From Bacillota bacterium (GTDB taxonomy: Bacteria > Bacillota > Clostridia > Acetivibrionales > DSM-1351), in assembly GCA_023431385.1 (NCBI GenBank), contig JAEYWA010000128.1, positions 1 through 23,495 on the forward strand: a stretch of DNA of 23,495 nt, in the 5' to 3' direction. Both the position numbers and the translations under genes were made by a program. The notes under the pieces are model-generated. The model did not search any database. It saw only the letters and a program-made list of their open reading frames with translations, and was not told where the DNA came from. Positions 7,741 to 15,798 of the stretch are shown here, piece after piece (position 1 is the stretch's first letter; each line of letters starts with the position of its first letter).

Positions 7741-9588
7741 ATGACTAAGACGTTAAAAGGCAAGATATCGATATTATTCTTAAGTCTGGTTATACTGACT
7801 GCCATTGTTGGGATCACTGCTTCAATAAACCTTTTTAACCTTAGCAAGGCAATTGACAGTTTAATGATTGCAAACTATAAAAGTATAAATGCGGCGGCAA
7901 AAATGACAGAAGCCTTGGAACGTCTGGATAGTGCGGTTTTAATATACATAAGTATTGATACTGATAAAGGAAAAGAGCTATTCGCTAACAACAATGAGGA
8001 ATTCTTAAAATGGTATAATGTTGGAGCAAATAATTTAACAGAAACAGGAGAAAATGGACTTATTGATAGTATTAAACAGTCCTATTCCAATTATGTTAAA
8101 CTGTTTTTAGATTTGCAGGAGATACTCAGTCAAAAGGGAATTGTAGAAGCAAATGCATTCTACAATGAACAAATGATGCCGAATTTCATTAGTACAAAAG
8201 CTGAACTAGAGCAGTTAAGTGCATTAAATGAAAAAGCTATGTACGAGAGTAAGGCTTTAGCCACAAAAAATGCTGAAAATTCCATGTATTTAGTTCTAAG
8301 CATCTCCATATTTGCCATTATCGGAGGTTTTGGAGTATCCAGATTTTTTACAAACCGATTTCTGGCACCAATTACGTCGTTGACTCAGACAATGAAATTG
8401 ATTAAGGCAGGAGATTTAAATCAACAGTCAAAAGTAAATACCAAAGATGAAATTGGAGAAATGTCTGTAGAGTTCAACAATATGACCAAACGTCTGCAGC
8501 AGTATGAGCAGAGCACTCTAGGGAATTTACTTGCTGAAAAAAATAAATCCCTTGCGATTGTTAAAAGCATCTCAGACCCATTGATTGTACTTGACCCGGA
8601 TTTTCGAGTTATTCTTATGAATAATGCTTTTGAAAGGATTTTTAGCGTCAGTGAAGAAGGTTTAATAAATAAGCACTTTTTAGAAGGTATAAGGAATGGG
8701 GAGATTTTTGACTTTATTTCAAATACCTTTAAATCAGGGAGTGAAACAAAACATAAGATTTTTTTATTTAAAGTAGATAATGCAGATTACTACTTCAATA
8801 TTATAGTTACAATTGTTAAGGATAATAATGCTAACCTTTCAGGTATGATAGCTATTTTTCAAAACGTGACTCAATTAAAGGAACTCGAAAAAATTCGTAC
8901 CGACTTTATTGCAACCATATCTCATGAGTTCAAAACACCGCTTACCTCAATAATGATGGGAACTGATGTACTGATAGATGAGGGGCTTGGACAGCTTAAT
9001 AATGATCAAAAACAGTTTATACAAGCCATCAGGGAAGATAGTGACAGGCTGGCTAAACTTGTTAATGATTTATTGGAGCTGACTCGAATTGAATCAGGAA
9101 AGGCTATGTTTAAACTTAAAGAGTATAACATTTCTGATATTGCTGAGTGCTCTATGAAACCTTTTTATCAATTGGCGGAGCAACAGGATAAAATTCTTTA
9201 TTTCAACTGCGACGATGATCTCCCCCGTGTAATTGCCGATTTTGAAAAGATCACCTGGGTGTTGAACAACCTTATATCCAATGCATTGAAATATACAAAT
9301 GCAGGAGATGAAATCAGTGTTACCGCATTGAAAGAAGAGAATTTGATATATGTTACGGTTAAAGATATCGGTACAGGTATTCCGCAGGAATATACTGATA
9401 AGATTTTTGAAAAATTCGTACAGGTAAAAGACGGTGATTTCGAGGTGCGGGGAACAGGGTTAGGACTGGCAGTGGTCCGGGAGATAATTGAAGCTCACCG
9501 GGGCAGGATTTGGTGTGAAAGTAAACTAGATGTAGGAAGCAGCTTCACTTTTACATTAAATATTGCAGAAAGGGAACAAAAGCAATGA
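7741..9588 (+). CDS. Membrane sensor histidine kinase (HAMP-PAS), divergent from kdp
   Basis: The 615-residue protein has an N-terminal helix (about 8-30), a mostly helical extracytoplasmic sensor (about 31-180, four-helix-bundle style, no clear ligand motif), a second helix (about 182-203), HAMP (204-257), PAS (about 270-380), and a HisKA H-box with SHEFKTPLTS, phospho-acceptor H395. The ATPase has N-box NLISNALKYTN, G1 DIGTGIP and G2 GTGLGLAVV. It should autophosphorylate and pass phosphate to the regulator whose ATG overlaps its stop (ATGA). It is transcribed away from the kdp operon across a shared 277-bp region, and the local KdpD has no kinase, so a role in K+ signalling is a reasonable inference. 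The sensor half does not resemble the KdpD membrane domain. The kinase call is secure; the signal is unknown. Confidence 0.9.
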   Translation: MTKTLKGKISILFLSLVILTAIVGITASINLFNLSKAIDSLMIANYKSINAAAKMTEALERLDSAVLIYISIDTDKGKELFANNNEEFLKWYNVGANNLTETGENGLIDSIKQSYSNYVKLFLDLQEILSQKGIVEANAFYNEQMMPNFISTKAELEQLSALNEKAMYESKALATKNAENSMYLVLSISIFAIIGGFGVSRFFTNRFLAPITSLTQTMKLIKAGDLNQQSKVNTKDEIGEMSVEFNNMTKRLQQYEQSTLGNLLAEKNKSLAIVKSISDPLIVLDPDFRVILMNNAFERIFSVSEEGLINKHFLEGIRNGEIFDFISNTFKSGSETKHKIFLFKVDNADYYFNIIVTIVKDNNANLSGMIAIFQNVTQLKELEKIRTDFIATISHEFKTPLTSIMMGTDVLIDEGLGQLNNDQKQFIQAIREDSDRLAKLVNDLLELTRIESGKAMFKLKEYNISDIAECSMKPFYQLAEQQDKILYFNCDDDLPRVIADFEKITWVLNNLISNALKYTNAGDEISVTALKEENLIYVTVKDIGTGIPQEYTDKIFEKFVQVKDGDFEVRGTGLGLAVVREIIEAHRGRIWCESKLDVGSSFTFTLNIAEREQKQ

Positions 9589-10172
9589 AAAAGGTTCTGA
9601 TTGTGGATGATACTATAAACATAAGGATGATACTTACTAAATGTCTTGAGCTAGAAGGCTATGAAGTTATGTCTGCCAGTGATGGGAAGCAGGGTTTGGA
9701 AATGCTTACGGCCCATACCTTCGATTTAGCCTTTTTAGACATAAAACTGCCCGAAATCCGCGGGACAGAAGTTTTAAAGAGAATCAGAGAGCTAGGTATT
9801 AAAACTCCTGTAATAATCATTACAGCATATGCAACGGTAAAAAATGCAGTAGATTGTACAAATCTGGGTGCTGTGGCATATGTTCAAAAACCCTTCTCAG
9901 CTGACAAAATAAGAAGTGTATTAAAAGAATTTGATACTAATTATATAAATACCGATAAAGAGTTAATAAATACTGAATCTATTATTGATAGTATAAAAAC
10001 ATCTCTGAATAACCACAAATATGATAAAGCTCTGGACATGGCTAAAAAAGCCTTATCAATCGAACTAAACACTCCTGAAGTGTATTTACTTATAGGTCAG
10101 GCATATGAAGGCTTAGATGATGTTGAGAATTCTCAGAGGTTTCAAAAGATATACAAGTTATTTGAAGTCTGA
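9585..10172 (+). CDS. Response regulator: receiver plus TPR-like C-terminus, no DNA-binding domain
   Basis: Residues 1-120 are a complete receiver of NtrC-like sequence: acidic pocket DD at 8-9, phospho-acceptor D52, T80 and K102 (QKPF). Residues about 128-195 do not contain a winged helix or HTH. Instead they form a tetratricopeptide-like pair (LNNHKYDKALDMAKKAL, then TPEVYLLIGQAYEGL), which suggests protein-protein output. The ATG overlaps the kinase stop by four bases, so the two are translationally coupled and almost certainly cognate. KdpE has a winged-helix output; this protein is therefore not a KdpE substitute in the ordinary sense. What it binds is not visible. Confidence 0.88.
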   Translation: MKKVLIVDDTINIRMILTKCLELEGYEVMSASDGKQGLEMLTAHTFDLAFLDIKLPEIRGTEVLKRIRELGIKTPVIIITAYATVKNAVDCTNLGAVAYVQKPFSADKIRSVLKEFDTNYINTDKELINTESIIDSIKTSLNNHKYDKALDMAKKALSIELNTPEVYLLIGQAYEGLDDVENSQRFQKIYKLFEV

Positions 10173-10274
10173 TAAAGCCGTGCTGTGATATGCAAGGAGT
10201 ATCAGAATAAAAATGAAGGGTTACTAAAAAAGTGGTTACATGTTTTTTTAAACTCTGATTTAGGACTTATATAG

Positions 10275-10303
10275 TTCACTTATACGTGATAATATGTTAT
10301 AAA
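10275..10303 (+). promoter_or_regulatory. Candidate promoter of the stalk/beta-helix protein gene
   Basis: TTCACT (10275-10280) and TATAAA (10298-10303) are spaced by 17 bases. Transcription would begin near 10310, and AGGAGG (10336-10341) lies ten bases ahead of GTG 10351. The match to consensus is moderate. Confidence 0.5.
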
Positions 10304-10350
10304 TGGTTTTAATTAACATATACATTCTACATTTTAGGAGGTCGCTTAAA

Positions 10351-11706
10351 GTGAATAAGAAACTGATTGTTATCTTACTTGCGCTGCTTATACCTATGAG
10401 TATGAGCAATATTTTTGCTAAGGCAGCTATTGTTGAAAAACCTGATTTAAAGGTTTATGTAGATGGAATACTTGGGGTGTATTCGTCAAACCCCATATCT
10501 GTTGATGGAAAGGTTTATCTTCCATTAAAAGAATTGATGGTATATCTTGGCGTACCAAACGATAATGTACATATAATTTGGAATAACTCCAATAAGAGTA
10601 TTACTGTAAAAAAAGATTCGACAGAGATTATTCTTAAAGTGGGCAGTAAAACTGCTAAAATTAATAACATCTCAACAAGACTGGATGCAGTACCGATAAT
10701 TTACAAGAACAAAGTATATATCACGCCTACAAGTTGTGGAAAGTGCTTTAAAAAAAGTTCTAGATATGAAAGAAATTCAAACAGAATTATACTTGGTCAA
10801 AGGCCTGATTTGAAGATTAAACAGGTTATCGTAAGTTCGGCGGCACAGTTTGTTAAGGAAATCGGATCCGATACAAGAATCTTACTCAAGCCCGGCATAT
10901 ATAATCTTTCTTCAATCAAGCAAACCGACAGCGACGATAAAAAGGTAACCTGGCAGGAAGTATCAGATGGTAAGGAGTTATATATCAGCAATATTTCCAA
11001 TCTAACGATCGAAGGTCCGAATACCGGGATTGCTGAGTTGGTGATTGATCCAAGGTATGCAGAGATTATTCGTTTTAAGGAATGTGATAACGTCAATATT
11101 AAGAATATTAAAGCAGGTCATACACCAAATACATATGAGTGTGATGCCGGAGTGCTTTCCTTCGAAAAATGCAATGATATATTAATAGATAGTTCTGAGC
11201 TTTATGGATGTGGCAGTATCGGTCTTAATTTATATGAAACAAAAGGGTTGAACTGTACCAATACAAAGATAAATCATTGTTCTCTTAGAGCGGTGCAGCT
11301 TTTTAATTGTGAAGAAATATTTTTTACCGGTTGCAAGCTTTCTGACCATGAAGCTTATAGTAATATTGTTTACATTGTAAACTCAAAAACCATTAAGTTT
11401 GAACAGTGTGAGTTTTCAGGCAATAAGTCTTTTGAATGGGGATTTTTTGAGGTGAGTAACTCATCAGACTTGTTAATAGAAAAGTGTAAGATACTAAACA
11501 ATTCTCAAAAATCAAATGGTACCTGGGATGAGAAAGCATATTTCTTTAAAACGATAGATATTTTGAGTGACCAAGATAATAGCGACAGTGTTATTGTTGT
11601 CAGGGACACTGTTTTAAGTAATAATTCCTGTGATTACTTCTGTGATGATGAGGCTTCGGTTACATTTGAGAATTGTACTCAGACCGGAAATTCATGGAAT
11701 GAATAA
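10351..11706 (+). CDS. Exported protein: amine-oxidase-like stalk domain plus right-handed beta-helix
   Basis: Start GTG 10351 is set by AGGAGGT nine bases upstream; an ATG 48 bases earlier in frame has no such site. The 451-residue product has a signal peptide (NKKLIVILLALLIPMSMSN then FAKA). Residues about 33-140 resemble the copper-amine-oxidase N-terminal-like stalk domain: VYVDG, then VYLPLKELMVYLGV, IIWNNSNKSITV and a second half with VPIIYKNKVYITP. This domain is common in clostridial surface proteins. From about 150 on there are repeated short rungs (LTIEGPN, VNIKNI, ILIDSSELYG, KTIKFEQCEFSG, LLIEKCKILNN) typical of a parallel beta-helix of the pectate-lyase/NosD kind. No catalytic residues are obvious. 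It is flanked by its own promoter and terminator, so it is monocistronic. Polysaccharide binding or cleavage is possible but not shown. A CGKC pair in the stalk region is unusual. Confidence 0.8.
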   Translation: MNKKLIVILLALLIPMSMSNIFAKAAIVEKPDLKVYVDGILGVYSSNPISVDGKVYLPLKELMVYLGVPNDNVHIIWNNSNKSITVKKDSTEIILKVGSKTAKINNISTRLDAVPIIYKNKVYITPTSCGKCFKKSSRYERNSNRIILGQRPDLKIKQVIVSSAAQFVKEIGSDTRILLKPGIYNLSSIKQTDSDDKKVTWQEVSDGKELYISNISNLTIEGPNTGIAELVIDPRYAEIIRFKECDNVNIKNIKAGHTPNTYECDAGVLSFEKCNDILIDSSELYGCGSIGLNLYETKGLNCTNTKINHCSLRAVQLFNCEEIFFTGCKLSDHEAYSNIVYIVNSKTIKFEQCEFSGNKSFEWGFFEVSNSSDLLIEKCKILNNSQKSNGTWDEKAYFFKTIDILSDQDNSDSVIVVRDTVLSNNSCDYFCDDEASVTFENCTQTGNSWNE

Positions 11707-11771
11707 CCCGCAATAAATAGACCGGAGAAGTACTGTTAACGTACGAGGAAACTTATATTAATACAAACATA

Positions 11772-11803
11772 AAAGGGAGCTTGTTATCAGACAGGCTCCC
11801 TTT
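11772..11803. terminator. Strong terminator hairpin next to intron insertion point
   Basis: AAAGGGAGC (11772-11780) pairs perfectly with GCTCCCTTT (11795-11803), and the stem extends inward through TTGT/ACAG with one G-U pair. It ends the beta-helix gene. On the minus strand the tail reads CCCTTTTATGTTTG, so it can also stop transcripts from the yesMN-type operon. Group II intron sequence begins six bases after the stem. Confidence 0.75.
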
Positions 11804-11808
11804 CAACT

Positions 11809-12139
11809 GTGCGCCCAGCATGGGCGCTTTCTCGTTGGTGTAAGTCCGATACGGGGGTTGATAGTGCCAACCGTTAGCCAAGAGCAAGGGTGTCCTCGGT
11901 GACGAGGAATCTGAAGGAAGCTGGAGGCAAAGTTCCGGTCTGAGGAACACAAACTGTATATAAGGCATAGACTTGTTGGGCGAGTTTGCAGTACAAAATG
12001 AAGCTATGCTGCACAGAAGAGGAGAGTAGGTTTCTCGAAACCGCTATACAGGTGGCGTGAACGTAGCATAGGCTTCCGTGCGGAACAGACTGTAGTATTG
12101 AGGAAGCTTCCTAACGGGAGTGGAGCGAAGGAGCCTTTA
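11809..12139 (+). mobile_element. Group II intron fragment (5' end, mostly domain I)
   Basis: The stretch opens with GTGCGCCCAGCATGGGCG, a typical group II intron 5' end. It continues with landmarks of bacterial domain I: GTTAGCC, CAAGGGTGTCC, GACGAGGAATCTGAAGGAAG, GGTCTGAGGAACAC and GAGTTTGCA. These match my memory of IIC-type introns such as the Oceanobacillus one. Insertion a few bases behind a terminator stem is the known habit of class IIC. No reverse-transcriptase/maturase gene, domain V or branch-point domain VI is present: recognisable intron ends near 12139, a few bases before the stop of the next gene on the other strand. It is therefore a dead 3'-truncated copy. It explains most of the gene-free 11804-12145 interval. 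Confidence 0.85.
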
Positions 12140-12145
12140 CAAAAA

Positions 12146-13750
12146 TTAAAGTCTCTTTTTATATTCGCTGATTGATTCTCCAAAGAATTTTTTAAAGCAG
12201 TTACTGAAATAATAGGCATCGCTAATACCGACAGTATCGGCAACCTGGTATGCCTTCAGGTCGGTTGTATTAATCAGTTCAAGTGCCTTCTCCATTCTGA
12301 TTTTTAGCAAATACTCTGAAAATTTCTGACCGGTTTCTTTTTTGAAAATACGGCTTAAGTAGCTGAGATTAATATAAAAATTATTGGCAACGGAGGACAG
12401 CGATAAACCGGAGTCGGATATATGTTCATGCAAATATACCTTGATATTTTCAATAACAGCTTTCCCTTTTCGGGATCGTATCAGATTAATTGAGGCTGTA
12501 ATTGTGATAATGAGTTTTATGATATAATTTTGCAGATTGTCAGCGGAAGTAATTTCAAAAATCTCCTGAAAAGGAAATTCTTTATAGCCAAGGACATCCT
12601 TATAGGTTAAACCCATCTCTGTGATGGTATTTAAAATCTTTGAAATCACATTAACACAGATAACCTTCAATTGTTCAACAGAAATACTGCCATCTGCATC
12701 TAATTCCTTAAACATGGACTCTATAGTACTAACAGCTTTTTCTTCCAATCCTGCTTTAACAAAGAAGATAATTTCGTCTGATTTGTCACTTTGTACATAC
12801 TGCTGCTGCGTGCTGAAGCTCATGTCATCACGAAAGGAAATGATCTGGTTATGACATGAAAATCTGCTGAATTTTAACGCATCCAGCGCTTCACTGTAGG
12901 ATCTGCTCATATATTTAAGATCGGTATAGCTATTTCCGATGCCTATAGAAACAAAGCATTTCAGTTTATTAAAAATTAGTGCCTTTAACTGTTCGTAGCG
13001 GTTTACAGTATTGACCCTGGAATTGAGAGAGAGAACCACTATTCTTTGACTGTTATCTAAGAAAATTTCCACAGAGTCATTACAAAAAAAGCTCTTGGCA
13101 ATTTCCAGGCTTTGCATTTGCATGAATAACCGCTGTTCTTCAAATATACTGCCTGGCAATTCAGAACGGCTGGCTTCAAAGAGGGATATTTGTAAAAAGT
13201 CAGGAAGCCCATCCGGATAATAATAAGATAGTCTCTGCTTTATATCGGTCATATCATAGCTATTACGTATAATGTCATTAAGGGTTTTTTCCTTCAAATA
13301 TACAAAGTTTTCCTGTAATTGTTGCTTCAACTGGTCAAACTCTGACCAGTGCTGCTGTTCAGCTCTAATTTCTTCCTTGAGCTTATTTGCAACTTTTTGA
13401 ACCTCTGACTTATTTAAAGGCTTCAACAGCAAATCGGAGATGCCAATATTAATGCTTTCCTTTGCATAGTCAAAATCCTTAAATGCAGTTAAAATGACAA
13501 TTTTTATGTATGGATAATCCGCTGCAATCTTGCGGCTTAGTTCAAGGCCATCCATATTCGGCATCCTAATATCTGTAAACACAATTTCTGGGTTATAATC
13601 CTCTATCAGGTTCAGCGCTTCCATACCATTGGAGGCTTCACAGACTACCTGCATTCCGAGTGACTCCCAGTTGACACAAATGCAAAAAAAACGACGGGTA
13701 GTTTCTTCATCATCTACGATCATAATTCTTGTAAGCTTTTCATGTGACAT
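12146..13750 (-). CDS. AraC-type response regulator (YesN family)
   Basis: The 534-residue regulator has a receiver at 1-125 (VDDEE, acceptor D60 in FTDIRMPNMDG, T88, K110 in LLLKP), a long middle region (about 150-420) with no clear motif, typical of YesN-type proteins, and an AraC/XylS double helix-turn-helix at about 435-534 (LSLSSVANNFYINLSYLSRIFKKETGQ is the first, VADTVGISDAYYFSNCFKKFFG the second). It should bind DNA upstream of the importer genes when phosphorylated by the kinase encoded 3 bases upstream. The C-terminal EYKKRL ends are intact. The intron remnant abuts its stop, so any native terminator of this operon is gone or replaced by the hairpin at 11772-11803. Confidence 0.92.
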   Translation of the reverse strand: MSHEKLTRIMIVDDEETTRRFFCICVNWESLGMQVVCEASNGMEALNLIEDYNPEIVFTDIRMPNMDGLELSRKIAADYPYIKIVILTAFKDFDYAKESINIGISDLLLKPLNKSEVQKVANKLKEEIRAEQQHWSEFDQLKQQLQENFVYLKEKTLNDIIRNSYDMTDIKQRLSYYYPDGLPDFLQISLFEASRSELPGSIFEEQRLFMQMQSLEIAKSFFCNDSVEIFLDNSQRIVVLSLNSRVNTVNRYEQLKALIFNKLKCFVSIGIGNSYTDLKYMSRSYSEALDALKFSRFSCHNQIISFRDDMSFSTQQQYVQSDKSDEIIFFVKAGLEEKAVSTIESMFKELDADGSISVEQLKVICVNVISKILNTITEMGLTYKDVLGYKEFPFQEIFEITSADNLQNYIIKLIITITASINLIRSRKGKAVIENIKVYLHEHISDSGLSLSSVANNFYINLSYLSRIFKKETGQKFSEYLLKIRMEKALELINTTDLKAYQVADTVGISDAYYFSNCFKKFFGESISEYKKRL

Positions 13751-13753
13751 TTG

Positions 13754-15511
13754 TTACACCTGCTTTCCTGGAATAATAACTGTTATTTTTGTACCTTGGT
13801 TTTTGATGCTTTCAATTTTGTAAATATGCTCAGAGCCGTAGTAAATTTTTAATCTTTCTATGGTACCACGCAACCCAAAACTGGACATGTTAATTTCCAG
13901 ATTGCCGCTCATCAGGGTATCAACCTGTTCCTGATCCATGCCGACACCATCATCCTCAATGACTAGAACTGTATTTGCCTCCTGCTGCTTAACACTAATA
14001 TGGATGCTGCCGGGTTCGCCCTTCGGACGGATACCGTGATAAATAGCATTTTCCACCAGAGGTTGAAGTACAAGCTTCGGTATTTTCACATCAAGAGACT
14101 GCTCATCTATATCATAGATATCTTCAAATATATCCGGAAACCGGACTTTTTGTATTATAAGATAATTCTTTGTCAAATCAATTTCTTGTTCAAGTGAAAC
14201 AATCTCATTGCCCTTGCTTAAACTCATCCGGTAGTAATCGGAAAGAACAAGGACAAGGCTGTATGCGTCGTTATTTTTGTTGGCCGTAATCATGTAGGCT
14301 ATGGCATCCAGGCTGTTGTACAGAAAGTGAGGCTTGATCTGTTCCTGCAAAACATTGAGCTCTGCCTTCCGTTTGACGCGCTGCTCTTTTACTACTCTAT
14401 CTATAAGATTTTGAATTTCTTCCACCATGGTATTGTATTCAAGCTGTAAAGTACTGATTTCCCTGGTATTTGCCTTAATATCCACCTTGCAGAACTCACC
14501 CTTTTCCACGGAGCGCATGGATTTGGTCAGCGCCTTGACTGGCTTGGTAACAAGCTGTGAAATAAATAAAGCACAAATGAATATCAGTATACTGTTGCAA
14601 AGTATGATCAGAAACGGAATAAATGTTATCTGAGTGTATTCGCTGGCCATATCATTGAATGATGTTATTGCAGCATAATTCCAGTTATGCTTTCCGATGC
14701 CCGATAATGAAGAGACTAAATATTTGGTATTTCCAATGGTCATGAAACCGGAGTTTGCTGACATTATTTCTTCAATTGCGTTGCGGCTCAAATCTGTATT
14801 GTTAAAATTAATAATAATGCCGTCCTTGTTAAAAACTGCTATATCATAATAGCTGTTGCTTTGAAGGGAATATGTTTTCTGTAGCTCTTCAATCGGGATA
14901 TTGATTATCAAAAGGCCGATAGGTTTGGCGGTTTGTGTGCTGTTAATCAGGCGGATAAAGGATAAATAGTTATTTCCATAAGACTGCTCAAAAAAGCCTC
15001 CGCTATCAAGCTTTAGAGCATATTTACCTTTTAAGGATACAATTTCGGGATACCAGTCAGCATCCTGAAAGCGAGAAGTTATCTGCATTCTAGGTGATTG
15101 CTTTGAAACAGAGTAGGTGTTCCCACTAAAATCGAATATATAAATAGAAGAAATGGGTGAAAGAGAATCCATATATAAAGTCAGAGAAGTCCTGATTATT
15201 TGAGAATACCTTATGTCTGGCAGATCCGAACTGTTGGATAACGCCGATTGGATGGTTTTATCAGATAGAATCATTTTTGAATAATTATCAACATTGTAAA
15301 TAGTGGAATCAATGGTAGAACTGATCGTATTAAGTGTTTGCTGTGAAATGCTACCTATCTTGCTTTCCAGAATCCGGTTATTTACAGTTTGCAAAATCAG
15401 ACTGCTGCATAATATGGATGAAGCAAATAGAATAAAATAGTATATTGCAAATTTTGTACCGATTTTCATATTCCGAATAAGGCTATCAAGAAAACGGAAC
15501 GGTTGTATCAT
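13754..15511 (-). CDS. Sensor histidine kinase (YesM family)
   Basis: The 585-residue kinase has a first membrane helix (about 21-41), an extracytoplasmic sensor of dCACHE type (about 42-290), a second helix (about 295-318), HAMP (about 318-372), the His_kinase domain with LQEQIKPHFLYNSLDA (H395), and a HATPase with N-box LVENAIYHG and G1 DDGVGM; FGLRGTIERL is the usual C-terminal element. The architecture is diagnostic of the LytS/YesM family that controls sugar importers and polysaccharide degradation. AGGGAGA precedes ATG 15511. It is divergent from the binding-protein gene, and the sensor may detect an oligosaccharide directly or through that lipoprotein; this is inference. Confidence 0.92.
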   Translation of the reverse strand: MIQPFRFLDSLIRNMKIGTKFAIYYFILFASSILCSSLILQTVNNRILESKIGSISQQTLNTISSTIDSTIYNVDNYSKMILSDKTIQSALSNSSDLPDIRYSQIIRTSLTLYMDSLSPISSIYIFDFSGNTYSVSKQSPRMQITSRFQDADWYPEIVSLKGKYALKLDSGGFFEQSYGNNYLSFIRLINSTQTAKPIGLLIINIPIEELQKTYSLQSNSYYDIAVFNKDGIIINFNNTDLSRNAIEEIMSANSGFMTIGNTKYLVSSLSGIGKHNWNYAAITSFNDMASEYTQITFIPFLIILCNSILIFICALFISQLVTKPVKALTKSMRSVEKGEFCKVDIKANTREISTLQLEYNTMVEEIQNLIDRVVKEQRVKRKAELNVLQEQIKPHFLYNSLDAIAYMITANKNNDAYSLVLVLSDYYRMSLSKGNEIVSLEQEIDLTKNYLIIQKVRFPDIFEDIYDIDEQSLDVKIPKLVLQPLVENAIYHGIRPKGEPGSIHISVKQQEANTVLVIEDDGVGMDQEQVDTLMSGNLEINMSSFGLRGTIERLKIYYGSEHIYKIESIKNQGTKITVIIPGKQV

Positions 15512-15689
15512 AAAATCAATCTCCCTAAATTTATGGTTATGTAAATAATTTCGCGTATTTATAGTTCTTATATATCAAGTGGATAACAACCATCTTCGCT
15601 AATTATTGTCAAACCAGAATGATCAACAGTATTATGTACACTAATAAAATACCATAAAATCCACATTAAGTACTCAATTTTTGAAAAAA

Positions 15690-15754
15690 GGTCAAAATAT
15701 TTAATCATATGGTAAAACCGCTATATGTTTTTAGAAGACAGGCTGCTTTATAAT
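15690..15754 (+). promoter_or_regulatory. Direct repeats and -10 box: candidate response-regulator site and importer promoter
   Basis: GGTCAAAA (15690-15697) and GGTAAAAC (15711-15718) are direct half-sites exactly 21 bp apart, two helical turns, the spacing expected for an AraC-type double HTH. They end next to where a -35 box would be (TGTTTT, poor), ahead of a perfect TATAAT at 15749-15754. A weak -35 with an adjacent activator site is typical of regulated sugar promoters. The rest of 15512-15783 holds no gene. Confidence 0.5.
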
Positions 15755-15798
15755 AAAAAAAGATTTTAAAATCAAAATTATTTTTGGGAGGAAACAAA

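Noticed and set aside
11753..12243. Two minus-strand open frames of 71 and 79 residues
   Set aside because: They lie antisense to the group II intron RNA or overlap the end of the YesN-type gene in another frame.
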